Positions 33,848 through 44,869 of a stretch of DNA of 46,968 nt are shown here, piece by piece (within the stretch, counting starts at the first letter, position 1; every line of letters begins with the position of its first letter). Both the position numbers and the translations under genes were made by a program. Origin of the DNA: Ciona intestinalis (taxonomy: Eukaryota > Chordata > Ascidiacea > Phlebobranchia > Cionidae); NCBI RefSeq assembly GCF_000224145.3, contig NW_004190409.2, positions 32,090-79,057 of the forward strand. The letters are read 5' to 3'. The notes beneath the pieces are model-generated. The model saw only the letters and a list, made by a program, of their open reading frames with translations, searched no databases and had not been told where the DNA came from.

Positions 33848-34880
33848 TATACGCGTGAAGAAAGAAGATCAAAGAATAGGTGAGTAAGAATGTATTGTTA
33901 ATCACATTATGCATTGTTACTTACATTGGTTGTTTTAGATTACGTGTGACGTCACGAAGCAGTGATGACGTAACAGAAGAACCTGCTTCGTAAGTCGATT
34001 GTTACGTCATAATAAAAGTTGTTTCATGGTTGTTTATTCTACAGAACATGGGTATGTGACGTCACAGAGGATCCTGCCACTGCTTCCCGCTGCTTCTCTC
34101 ACTCGCAAGTAAGAAGGTAATTATGACGTAACAATCATTTTCAATAAATCCTAAGAATTCCGATTGTTACAGACAAGACAAGACGAAGAAAGAAAAAAGC
34201 GCAAGGTAATTTAAGCCTAAAATAAATTTACCCATCGACCGTAGTTGGGTTGTGTAAGATCGTATTAATTAAAATAACGTTCATTTTACAGATGAAGAAC
34301 AAAGACGAAGACGCCAATATAAGGATGCCGGTTTGAGGTGTTTGTAGGTTTAAGTGTGTATAGGTTTATTTACAGGTGTACACGCGAAGAAAGAAGATCA
34401 AAGAATAGGTGAGTAAGAATGTTAAATAAGTCACAGTATGCATTGTTACGTATACCGGTTGTTTCAGATGACGTAGAAGATACACGTCACGAAGCAGTGA
34501 TGACGTAACAGCAGAGCCTTCTAAGTATGTTGATTGTTACGTCACATTCCAGTTGTTTCCTATTCGTTTATATTGCAGAACATGTGTGCGAGACGTCACG
34601 GAGGATCCCGAAAGATCTGAAAAGATTCTCTCGCGAATGAGAAAGATATTATGACGTAACAAGCATACTATGCAAAGGGTAACTTTAAAGATTAAAAATC
34701 GTAGTTTTGGTAAAATGTGTGTCTTGTGTGAAGTAACGAACGTTTGAAGTGATTTAGTTATTCCAGATACCCCCTGTCATGGCTGTTGCCCAACCACACG
34801 AAGATCATATTAATTAAATAACGTTTTGTTTTACAGACGATGTCGACAATAAAGAGATGCCGCGCGGTTTAAGGTGATTC
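33848..34880. repeat. tandem duplication of a roughly 510-bp exon-intron block
   Basis: 33848-34340 and 34376-34880 match in order: CGAAGAAAGAAGATCAAAGA|ATAG|GTGAGTAAGAATG, CACGAAGCAGTGATGACGTA, AGAACATG, GACGTCAC(A/G)GAGGATCC, TATTAATT and TTTTACAG|A. The copies have diverged, and the splice signals are kept better than the reading frame. Confidence 0.75.
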
Positions 34881-35750
34881 AGATTTAGTGTTAATGTATG
34901 AATGTGTTTGTGTGTGTGCTGGTGCACTCTTACAGTGTTGCCAGCTACTTTTGCTGGACCTAATGTTGCCAGCGTTCTATGCACTCTTAAAAGTGCATTT
35001 GTTTACATGTATTTGAAATAAATGCAAAGGAATTGTTGCAACGATCTTACTAAGTTACCAACTGTAGTGGTTTATCTGTCAGGACTTGAATCTTACAGCG
35101 GTTTTGTATTGTCTCGGTTTGCTTTGCGAGAACTCTTGTCTTGGTACACATATACTCGAGTAATATCAACGCGCAGTATAATACACACACCAACTTTTAA
35201 TCCCCTAATGCCTAAATAAAATTAACTTCAATTATAATATAAAGTTCCCCCATGGTTTAGTTAACGTCTATTTTAATTTAACACTACATCGCGTGTGACG
35301 TAATTGGGATGATGGCCACGTCACAATTACGCTATACGTTGATGCGGTGGGTCAGCAACGTCATGACCCTGCGTTCGGTGCGGTTACGTCACGGTCGGTT
35401 TAGTTACGTTACAGCTGCGGGTTTGTTACGTGGACGTCGCCGTTTTTAGCGGTACGTACCAGCCACAGTATGTCGTAACGGTCGATGCGGTGCGTAACAG
35501 CCGGGCGATATTATATTGTGTGAAGATATGACGAGAGTATCGCGGTACCAACATGTTTTCTCAATAAGCGGCCGGTTGATGCAGGGCCGTTGTTGGCTTT
35601 GACTCCTTGCAGGTGGCCGCTTGGTGGCATGCACCTTTTTGTTTGCCGATGTTTCAATGACCATGTAATGTGTTTGTTGGCGTGTATGAGTTGTTGTTAT
35701 ATATTTGTTGTAGCACCGTACTAACTTTGTTGTTTTTCTTGGTTTCTTTT

Positions 35751-35856
35751 CCTTGCGGGTCTATCCAGCAAGGGTTTCTCACCTAAGAAGTAGAAACCCA
35801 CTACCATTGGCTGGGGGCTTGTCGTGCCGTAGTGGCTTTCCACCAACGCCAGCCAC
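35751..35856 (+). ncRNA. hairpin-rich stretch, candidate structured RNA
   Basis: Four perfect stems follow one another: CCTTGC/GCAAGG (35751-35756 with 35768-35773), GGGTTTCT/AGAAACCC (35772-35779 with 35792-35799), CCACTAC/GTAGTGG (35798-35804 with 35829-35835) and GTGGCT/AGCCAC (35832-35837 with 35851-35856). Neighbouring stems share 2-4 bases, so not all can form fully at once. No known RNA family was recognised. Confidence 0.35.
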
Positions 35857-36166
35857 ATAAACTATGAAGGTATTTTAATCTTGTTTTTGTTTTTCAGAAG
35901 AACCGTTACCAAGGCATCGGCAATACGAGGATACGGAAATATTGCAAATTCTTATCTATAGTGACGTCATTGCCTATCTTACCCAAAATACTTTAATCCT
36001 CGACGACGATTACGTAATGCATTGTTTCGTTGCAAACAGTGATTGTTACGTCACACATGTTTGTATTACGTTGCAGGTTTGCTTGTCGTTGATTGGCTGC
36101 TGCGCGCCTGAGGCAACAACCGCACCAACCGGTTGCGACTTCAGTCACTTCGTATCAAAACCCACC

Positions 36167-37595
36167 ATGGCTTCAACCAAGTTGCTTCTCGTCACGATGT
36201 GTTTGGTTCTTTTAATTTTGTTCGAAGTTGTTCGAAAATCAAGGCGAACAGGTACGTACGTCATAATAAAATATTGTGAGGTCGTAATAAAGTATTGTGA
36301 CGTCGTTAATGTTTAAATTTCAGCTCCACCAATGAGCAGAGAGGAAACAGCCGAAGCATTCGAGAGACTGTGGAATTACGTTTATGACATCAAGGTATGT
36401 ACTGTTGTGACGTCATAATGTATGTTAGGTCTGGCAGCCGCGATTTTATTCAAGTTTTTACTCAAGCAAACCGTAGCATGTTTATACCTGTCGTTTTTCT
36501 TCTAATTCCCTTTTTTGCAGTATGAGTGTTCGAACATGGAGATGGCTGGGGGAAGACGGGACGGTGACGGTGCTTACCCGGTTTGCCATGACGTATGGAA
36601 GAGCGACTCCAAGTGTCTTGTTTATTCTTTCGGGGTGGGGAGGGACTTCAGCTTTGATGATGTCATGGGGAGGAAAGGTTGCGAGGTGCATTCGTTTGAT
36701 CCAAGTAAGTGATGACGTCATTTGACACGTCACGTCTATGACGTCATTACTACGATATTGTTTATGGCGTAGGCATCGAGCTTAAGGACGGGTTGGTTCG
36801 TGAAAGCGGGGTGAAGTACCACAAGGTGGGGATAGCGAGTCGCGACATAGAAAGCAACGAATATGGATGGAAGCTGATGACGTTGGGTAAGTGACGTCAC
36901 GTTGACGTCATAAAGGTGGCATGTAACACGCAATGGCACAAATGTTCGCTTATGGACCAGAGGTAATGGGTTCAAGACTCGATGCTGGGGTGCGTATGTG
37001 TCTTTGGGCAAGACAGGTAAAGGCAATTGCTCCAACCCAGTGGTCACTAACGGATTGTCTAAATTATCAGCCATACCGCCCCGCCATGCGAGGATAAATA
37101 AGTTACTTACATTATATGACTTTACTTTTCAGCTTCCGTCCATCGCTACCTAAACCACGTGGGTGATTGTATCGAATACTTGAAGGTTGACACGGATGAC
37201 CCGCTCACGGGGGGGTTTGAAGATCAGGTGCATATTATGTGGTTATGATGTCATAATGTTATTTAATTCATGACGTAACACAGGTCATGCGCGAGATCTT
37301 GGACACAGGAATGCACGAACGAATCCAACATTTCTCGATGGAGGTTCACTTACCAGGCCCCCTCATGCACCCAGACCATGGCCGTAGGTGTAAAGTGTTG
37401 TATAATTTGTTCACCAGGTTGGAGGGGGTGGGGTATAAGTTGTTCATCACAACGGACAATGTAAGAGGCGCGCAACACCGACGAAAAACAACGTCGTTCA
37501 CACAACTGACCAAGAAACATGACATTATGGACAAAAAGACGAGGATCTACTGGGAGATGTCGTTTATAAACACTAAGTTTAAGCCTTGTAGATAA
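36167..37595 (+). CDS. METTL24-like putative methyltransferase (Methyltransf_22 type)
   Basis: Six exons in phase: 36167-36251, 36324-36394, 36521-36704, 36773-36886, 37133-37227 and 37284-37595, giving 286 aa. The start was chosen at ACCATGG because it opens a signal anchor (LLLVTMCLVLLILFEVV). The core shows CLVYSFGVGRDFSFDDVMGRKGCEVHSFDP, then ECLKVD-like IEYLKVDTDD, FSMEVHLPGP and IYWEMSFINTKF, the order seen in METTL24-like proteins. It is therefore probably a type II protein facing the Golgi/ER lumen; the substrate is unknown. Intron 4 (36887-37132) is mostly one SINE. Motifs of the TGACGTCA class abound in its introns, mostly in the CpG form. Confidence 0.87.
36930..37112 (+). repeat. 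tRNA-derived SINE in METTL24-like intron 4
   Basis: B-box-like GGTTCAAGACTCGATGCTG, then GGCAATTGCTCCAACCCA, ATTATCAGCCATAC and CCGCCATGCGAGGATAAA. Same family as 8262, 38705 and 44212. Confidence 0.75.
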
Positions 37596-37811
37596 ACCAT
37601 ATTCGTGTTTGCGTGACATCCAAGTTTGTTTGAACAAGTATTTGAAAATATTGAACATTCATGATGGTATTCGCCATATTAACTCAAGACCCATGAAGTT
37701 TTAAATACATATTAAATCCAACATCCGTACTCACACTCAATATATTGTAATCACAATCATTTAATATATACAACATTGCACATTATGACATCACAAGTAC
37801 TAGATTATATA

Positions 37812-37817
37812 TTTATT
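37812..37817 (-). terminator. candidate RALGAPB poly(A) signal
   Basis: AATAAA on the minus strand, six bases after the stop codon (37824-37826). Confidence 0.4.
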
Positions 37818-37823
37818 ATGACC

Positions 37824-40800
37824 TCATGATTGAGCTGCGAGCATTTCATTGTTGTTTGATGATGTCATAATACCCTCCGTGAATATAGATGTATAGAAGT
37901 CTGGCTGTGTGCATCGACGTTGATATTTTGAAGATATTTCGTTGATGGCTTGCTTTCGTTTGACATGCGGTGGCACGTGGTTGTCGCTACCAAGTCGTCG
38001 TCGATTGCAAATATTAACGCACGTCATCCTCACTGCCCCCCCTGTGTGTAGTTTAGGTTGATGATGTTGCCACGGAACATTACCCCAACACCCAGGGAAC
38101 AATGAGCCAACTCTGGTTTAAATCCCAGGTCCCATGACATGCCTCACTGTAGGACCTCACCCATATAGAACCCCTCAACCCCCACTTACCGAGCCCGCGT
38201 CGACTAACCACCATCCCTGACACTAGAGGCGCTGCTACCCCTCCCTTTGTTGCGTTTTGCCCCTTCACCAACAAACGGAACAACCCGCTCTCCAGTGGGT
38301 GAATGAATATCACGACCGGGTCCTTTATTCTATGACAATCACAAATATGATGTAATATATATAGTCGGTTTTTTTATACTTATAATACAATTGGTGGTTA
38401 CGATAGAATATAAGATAGCTTTGTTTGTTTATGATATCTATGTTAGTAATATAAGATATCTATGTTACTTTAGATCTGCTTCATCCAGCGAAAGATCGAC
38501 CACAACCTCGTTAACGTCGAAACTTTCTGCAATAAATTGATGGTTAATGAACCGTGACGCAACCACTGGAGGGCAACCCACCAAAACAATCGTACGTCTC
38601 TGCCCACACGAGGGCGATAGGGGCATCCGGGGTGGCTTGGGGACGTGGGGTGAACGGTTTCTTCCGAGGAAGGCTTGGGTTGGTGGGGCTGGTGGGGCTT
38701 TCCTTGAATGGGGGGTTTATGTAACTTTGTGGGTGATGGTTTTATGTATGGCTGATAATTTAGACGACCCATTAGTGACCACTGGGTTGAAGCAATTGCC
38801 GTTAAGTGTTTTGCTGAAGAACACATACGCCCATAATGGTAGCTGTGATGTCACAATAATACCTGTGATGTCACAGAAGCAGTGGTCGATAGATCGAGCG
38901 ACAACTTCACGGTTGAACGACTTTCCTCCCCGTCGACCTCCACTGCTCCACCCGGTGGTAACCTTGGTACAATGAACGCAACCTCTGTTCCACAATCAGC
39001 GTAATAAAGTAAATACTCGTCTCCGTTAAACACCCCCGGTGGATGGTCGTTCAGATTTATGGAGTCTGTGATGTCATAGTTGATTATATATACTGGACAT
39101 AGTCACCCACGTAACAACCTACCACTAGTTGTCCCTAGAGAGTCCATCCCCGACGAACCACGTCCATTCCACCCGGGATGAGTTGCCACGGGAACCACCC
39201 AACCCAACGATAACAGGAACTCCCCAAACGCTGGGTGAAGGGAAATTCCCGGATCGCTGACGTTGCGCAGAATCTAAGGGGAAACCCCAGGTTATAAAGT
39301 TGGAGCCCCCCCTACATGATACAAACCTCGTCACGCTTGGTTTGTCCTTGTTTGATGTAAAACGCGAACACGGTGTCATGATGACGTGAGGGGGTGGTGT
39401 CCAAACTAACGAGGTCGGCTGCAAAACTTGGTTCGTTGGATGCGAGCATCACAAGCTGTGGGCCGGACGTATAAGGTTAATTCATATCTGCCGATACTTT
39501 TTAAAACTACCAAAATTTTGCCACATTGTTTTGAGTAACTTTGTTTGGAGTAAATGTACACCTGTTTAACGGGGTATTGGGGTCATGTGGGTTCAGTAGA
39601 AGAATTTGGCGACGTTCACAACTACTTCACGTTTCATTATTTAGTTAAACTCTTCCGTCTGTGCATTGAAGTTCAACCATGTTTTGAAGTTTCGTTTGTA
39701 ACTGGTTTATTAAATTTAAACCCCTGAGGCCATAGTGGGATCATCGCAACTTACATCTGGGCCACGTCGTTCGTCCATGTTCGCTTTCACCGATCCCAGC
39801 GTCAGATGGTTCATGTGCGATAACAATAACCGCGCTGATTGGAATTCATTGGTGGGGGGAAGGGGGGTACAACCATGCATGGGTTCATGAGTTGCGTTCA
39901 CTTGTCTGTGGGAGTGGGGGTTAGTTGGGGTTATAGGGGGTTAGGGGGGTTTACCTAGTTACTTCTTCGTCATATTGGATCTGAGTTTCAATCAATTTGC
40001 CGAGTTTCGATATTTCGATCATTTGCTGCAAAGAATACTGGGTGAGATGGGTAACCCCCTGTATTATATGGGACTACAACATGAGGGTTACGTACCTGAG
40101 GGTCGGGAACCTCAGACAGCAACGGGATGCTCACGTCTGCGTTGACGAGAGGTATGTTGTCAACCTCCTCAGGGAAAGTACGATAATAGGGTTTGGTGGG
40201 GGTTCCCCTGTCTAATTCGGGGCTAGGTCGATCGTGCTGGGTGAGGTAACTGTCGGGGGTCATGTCGTCCTCCCTGGGGTAAGATGGGTTGGTTGGGGTA
40301 AGATGGGTTGGATAATGTTTGTCACTCACATCCAAATACAGAAGTAGCAGCCAATTAAGTTGGTACCTTGGTGTTTGTCGTAGTTGACCGGCCCACACTT
40401 TACGTCCGCTCACCCCTCGGATTACCATGGTTACTGTCGGGACCGGCTCTGTTAATGGGATCTCCATTTAGATATATTCACAACGTAGAAATAATATAAA
40501 ACCTTGTTCATTTCCAAGGTTATCCTCAAGCAGGCTCAACAGCGCCCCGTTGTGGAGAGAAAAGTATCGGAACCGCTTGACTGCATCGGACATTGTGATG
40601 TCATTACCACCGGAGGCATGGGAGAGCAGAGTCCGTTCGTCGAGTAGGGAGCAGGTGGTTGACGGGGTGCATGGGGTGGGGAAACCCCCAAGGTGCTCGA
40701 ACACCCTAAACAACGCAGGGGTAAAACATAGACATTATATATATTAAACATAGACATCATATATCAAACATAGACATCATATATTAAACATAGACATCAT

Positions 40801-43800
40801 ATATTAAACATAGACATCATATATACCAACATAGACATCGTATATCTTACATAACATCATATATACCAAACATAGANNNNNNNNNNNNNNNNNNNNNNNN
40901 NNNNNNNNNNNNNNNNNNNNNNNNNNNNNNNNNNNNNNNNNNNNNNNNNNNNNNNNNNNNNNNNNNNNNNNNNNNNNNNNNNNNNNNNNNNNNNNNNNNN
41001 NTTATATCGGACTTCCACGGATCAAGCTTCTGCGATACGAGATTGACAACTTGCACAAACAATCCATACGCTGTATCTGTGGTGTAATTCCCATTATTAC
41101 ATCATAATATTCATCATTATGACATCACACTCACCAATCGGTACAACCTCGTTTTCGTTGGGTTGCACGACACCTAGTGGTGAACCGTTTGCCGAGTCAC
41201 CAAGCGACTCGAATAATGCTGAGTCTTGCAACGTAAGTAACAATGCACCTGTAACATTAAAAATAATGTAGTTAGAATAACATTCAAATAATATTAAACC
41301 TTCTAAATACTAACGACCCCCCAAACCCACCGAGGATCATCTGCGTATTCACGGCATCCGTCTCGCACTGGAGGGAGCCAATAAGCAGATCCAACAATCG
41401 TTTTCTCGTTGATTGAAATGTCAACTTCTCAACACTAGGAGGCCATATTTCCTGTGAGTATGTATGTTTTTATGACATCATAAATAAACTTGACTATGAC
41501 ATCACAATACCTCAATTTCCAGCGTATTATAATGTAGCGGTAATGGCAACATAGAAATCAAAAGATGTATTGAGGCGCGTCGTAACTCGGTAGTGTTGAC
41601 GTATGGTTTGTAATAATGAAGATCTCTGTGGGGAGGATTACAATGATGCTGATGGTGAGGAATATATTTACATGGGTGCTGAGTTTGGAATAATTTTCTA
41701 CGAGTTACAGGAGATTAAGTCGCACCAAGTTAAAGTAAACCAACAAAAACGCTTTCTTTACCAAAGCTGTCAACATACCTGTCTGGGAGGATTGATTCCA
41801 ACGTTGATAACAAAGCAGGAAGCAGACACGTCACCCCTGGCAGATCAATCCGCATCAAGTTGACAGAGTTTAACAATATGCTCGCTGTTACTTGCCGACT
41901 GTCGCCTAGCAACCCTTGTGACATCACGAGGTAGAATCTATGGGGTGTGTGATGTCATAATGTGTACTTGTGACATCATAATGCTCACCTCGCTAAATAC
42001 GCTGGAAGTATTTCCTCCCCTGTTCGTTTGCAACACACGAGGCGACAAAGAGCCCCACATGACTCGGCACGTCCAGCATCTGATGACTCGGGGAAATCTG
42101 ACCCGTCGAACATAGGATTGGCCACCATGTCACTAGGGGGGGCCAGAGAGCAGGTTGGACGCAAGCACACCACTCGGGGTCCTACTTCGCCCTTCATACG
42201 CTGAGGCTAGTGACAATAATAGTGATTGTGATGTCATATATACAACAATAACCATCATTATGACATAACCACCTTGTTCAAATTGACACGATGCTAGGGC
42301 AGCATCGAACAGCCAACCCCGAGTAAATGAAGCAGAGTGTTTACGCGGGGCCTGAGGGGGGATGGGTGGGGGTGCATGTCAACTTTGTTCGATGGGGTAG
42401 TGGTTGGGGTGGGGGGGTTGGTTGAGGGGGGTAGGGGTGATGATGGAGGCTTAGGGGGGATGGAGGAACCCTGGGGGGGAAGGGGGTTAAAATATTGCTG
42501 TGAAATCAATAAAAAACAACTTTTTTATTTTTCCCAGATTTCCTTGTGTTGGTTGGTGTAATAGGGGTTGAGATCTGCATTAATATGTTGGGGTAGGTCA
42601 CCTCGTATTTCCTCTCCGAGCTTAAACCTGTTAATATGGGATGTTCACCTCTGAGTGTGGTGTGGACAGGTGCTTACCTAGGAATGCGTCCACCAACGAG
42701 GATATTCCTTTCATTGCTTTAAGGAAAATATAAGGCAGCATACGCAAGCATGGCTGTTGGGAGGGCTCGATGAGAGAATCCGATTTCATCGATCTTTCGA
42801 TGAATAACGGGGATTTACTGAACTTGTTTGAATTGCATAATTCAACAGGGTCACTGAAAGCATAGAAATATTAAACGAAGTGCACCTACTATGATGTCAC
42901 AACCCACCTACTATGACATCACAACCCACCTACTATGATGTCACAACCCACCTACTATGATGTCACAACCCACCTAATAATGTGTAGCATCCTAAACCAA
43001 GTCTGCACGATCTGTTCGTTCGAAAAATTTTGAACTAAATTCAAATCCTCGTGGTTGGTGTTGTGTTGGGGGAAGTCTGGGCCGTGCATTGTTTTCAATA
43101 ATCTATATTGTGCACATTGTAATCAACTATGACATCACAATTAACTATGACATCACAATGCACATTACCTCGATGTCAAGGCTGAAATTACCCGACTCCA
43201 CCATTCGACCACAGGAGAGTGGTGGCGCCACCGAGCCACCATAATTTGCGAAGTTTTCCACATTGTTGGGGCAGGGAAGCAGCGTGCGCATGAACTCATC
43301 CATACATTAAAGAAGGTTTGCATTAAAGGTTCGCATAGTTGTTCTGCTAACCCGTCTGTTGGTACATGGATGTTATTATGACATCACACATAATGTATTA
43401 TGATGTTACTTGGTTGGGAAGGCGGAGCGAGAAGGACGTCAGATATTTTAAGAACGAACATCAACAAAGTATTCCATGTTTCGCGGTCGAGTGACTCTGA
43501 TTCACGGACGATGGTTTGTACGGTTTGTAAAACCGATTGACACAGCGCCACCTGTTGGCTGGTGCTGCCGTCCAACCTATGAACATAGAAACATTATATT
43601 GGGATGTGAACATAGAAACATTATATTGGGATGTGAACATAGAAACATTATATTGGGGTGTGAACATAGAAACATTATATTGGGATGTGAACATAGAAAC
43701 ATTATATTGGGATGTGAACATAGAAACATTATATTGGGATGTGAACATAGAAACATTATATTGGGATGTGAACATAGAAACATTATATTGGGGTGTGAAC

Positions 43801-44662
43801 ATAGAAACATTATATTGGGATGTGAACATAGAAACATTATATTGGGATGTGAACATAGAAACATTATATTGGGATGTGAACATAAAAACATTATATTGGG
43901 ATGTGAACATAGAAACATTATATTGGGATGTGAACATAGAAACATTATACTGGGATGTGAACATAGAAACATTATACAACCTCGGCACGAACAGATTCTG
44001 CAGATGATGGAACATCCTTCGCACGAACGTCAGTGGTTCATCATGTAAAGGCTTGGGTAGATTGGGTTTGGGGTGTGTTGCTATACTTAGCCATGCACGA
44101 TATATTGCAACGCAATCCCTTAACGTGTCGTATTCAGACAACGATAAACTTAAGCCGAAACATAAAACTTCCATTGACCATTTCACCTGAAGAATAGTTT
44201 GGTGAAAAGTTATTGCACAAAACCAATAAAACTGACAATTTAGACAACCAATTAGTGTCCACTGTGTTGAAGCAATTGCCGTTGTCTTGCCCAAAGACAC
44301 ACACGTCTAAAAATGGTGGAAGACTAGTAGCGTTGGGGCTTGAACCAGATACCGTCGGTTACAATGCGTTTGTTCGAACCGTTACACCACCGCGTCATAT
44401 TTACGTCATTCAACCAAACTCACCTCTGCATTTGTTTCTAACTGGGGCGATGAAAGTAAGTTTCCTTGTGCTGTAACACATAAGCTTGTTACATGAACTA
44501 ACCAAAGTACTAATAAGGTGTTTCACCTTCGTTTGCGACAATGCATGCCACAACTGACTTGGCGACGTCTCTTCCCACATTTGTCGGGAAATTGTGCAGA
44601 ACACTTTGACACTTCAGGTCGTCCAAAACTTCGCTTTCCAACGAAACCCATTCGTCGTACAT
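37824..44662 (-). CDS. RALGAPB: Ral GTPase-activating protein subunit beta
   Basis: Non-catalytic partner of the RalGAP alpha subunits, acting in Ral/mTORC1 signalling. Exons (minus): 44527-44662, 44424-44470, 43981-44186, 43410-43576, 43169-43355, 42974-43102, 42678-42853, 42602-42627, 42273-42470, 41989-42200, 41779-41937, 41511-41625, 41331-41451, 41135-41248, 41002-41076 (cut by the gap), 40503-40705, 40367-40448, 40096-40273, 39955-40025, 39755-39905, 39327-39455, 39123-39273, 38863-39065, 38582-38702, 38469-38526, 38190-38329 and 37824-38041. Family landmarks: [96 protein letters not shown] and [17 protein letters not shown]. Two homopolymer indels break the frame (42273-42470 and 41989-42200), and part of the middle is hidden by Ns. 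Exons 8 (26 nt) and 25 (58 nt) are tiny. Confidence 0.95.
38415..38468. repeat. CATAGATATC-family inverted and direct copies
   Basis: ATAAGATATCTATGTTA occurs twice, plus a third decayed copy, in the intron next to the 38469-38526 exon donor. Confidence 0.65.
38705..38850 (-). repeat. SINE copy filling a RALGAPB intron
   Basis: Contains GGCAATTGCTTCAACCCA, ATTATCAGCCATACATAA and CACCCACAAAGTTACAT on the minus strand. The intron is 38703-38862, so the element occupies almost all of it. Confidence 0.75.
40730..40876. repeat. 20-bp CATAGACATCATATAT array running into the gap
   Basis: At least seven units of AAACATAGACATCATATATT, in the intron 5' of the exon 40503-40705. The array is still going when the Ns begin. 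Confidence 0.92.
40877..41001. other. assembly gap of 125 N
   Basis: The run of Ns starts inside a minisatellite and ends inside a RALGAPB exon (41002-41076). Compared with the known protein, well over 100 residues are missing between the two flanking exons, more than 125 bases could encode. The true gap is therefore probably larger. Confidence 0.95.
42883..42974. repeat. 22-bp array of donor plus CRE-like motif
   Basis: Four to five units of TAGGTGGGTTGTGACATCAT plus AG on the minus strand. Each unit carries TAG|GTGGGT, the donor sequence of the exon 42974-43102, and one TGACATCA/TGATGTCA motif. Three quarters of the 120-nt intron is this array. Confidence 0.9.
43577..43981. repeat. 27-bp minisatellite that makes up a whole RALGAPB intron
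   Basis: Fifteen units of GAACATAGAAACATTATATT plus GGGATGT. The donor (CCGAG|GTTGTA at 43981/43980) abuts one end. The acceptor (TTCATAG, 43577) is a changed copy of the unit at the other end. The array is open in several frames on both strands, but this is an effect of the 27-bp period. Confidence 0.95.
44212..44402 (-). repeat. tRNA-derived SINE filling RALGAPB intron 2
   Basis: On the minus strand: A-box GCGGTGGTGTAACGG, B-box GGTTCAAGCCCC, then GTGTGTCTTTGGGCAAGAC, GGCAATTGCTTCAACACA and AATTGTC. The intron is 44187-44423, so the SINE accounts for about 80 per cent of it. This is the clearest head of the family. Confidence 0.8.
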
Positions 44663-44869
44663 TTTGCAACAACAACTAAAACCAGAGTTTACTAAAAGAT
44701 GTTTTAAGTATACTATGCTAAAACTATAATGTTGTTGTTGATTAACTTTTCATAGACATCGTATATTATGTAATATAAGATATCTATAATGCAGCGCCGG
44801 GTCGACGTCACAACTATGATTATGACGTATTAGCAACCAATATTTCACGTTTTTACTTCGAAAATTGCG
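44663..44869. promoter_or_regulatory. short divergent promoter, RALGAPB (-) and RGS22-like (+)
   Basis: 207 bp between two divergent ATGs. It holds an imperfect palindrome of the CATAGACATCGTATATT family (44754-44791) and a CpG-rich piece with GACGTCACAA (44803-44812). No TATA box at a usual distance. It is probably a shared promoter. Confidence 0.45.

Larger units (their letters stand above)
33674..35941 (+). other. block of exon-like pieces, product not recognised
   Basis: Several short stretches bounded by good splice signals: one ending in AATAG|GTGAGT at about 33881, 33941-33989, about 34046-34108, about 34173-34205, about 34291-34340 and one opening at about 35898 (TTTTTCAG|AAGAACC). 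The readable frames are rich in Arg/Lys/Glu (REERRSKNR, DEERKKRK). I could not build one continuous open protein, because the second copy of the block has stops in every frame after its first acceptor. It may be a non-coding transcript, a 5' part of the next gene, or a decayed gene. Confidence 0.35.

Noticed and set aside
37346..37658. Minus-strand frames over the last METTL24-like exon
   Set aside because: The plus strand carries the family motif IYWEMSFINTKF in phase, so the opposite frames are shadows.
41603..41863. Plus-strand frame [20 protein letters not shown]...
   Set aside because: It overlaps RALGAPB exons on the minus strand, which match the family; no splice or start context.
43476..44300. 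Open frames of 130-280 aa across the 27-bp array ([27 protein letters not shown])
   Set aside because: Same effect of a 27-bp period. The flanking RALGAPB exons join in phase when the array is removed.
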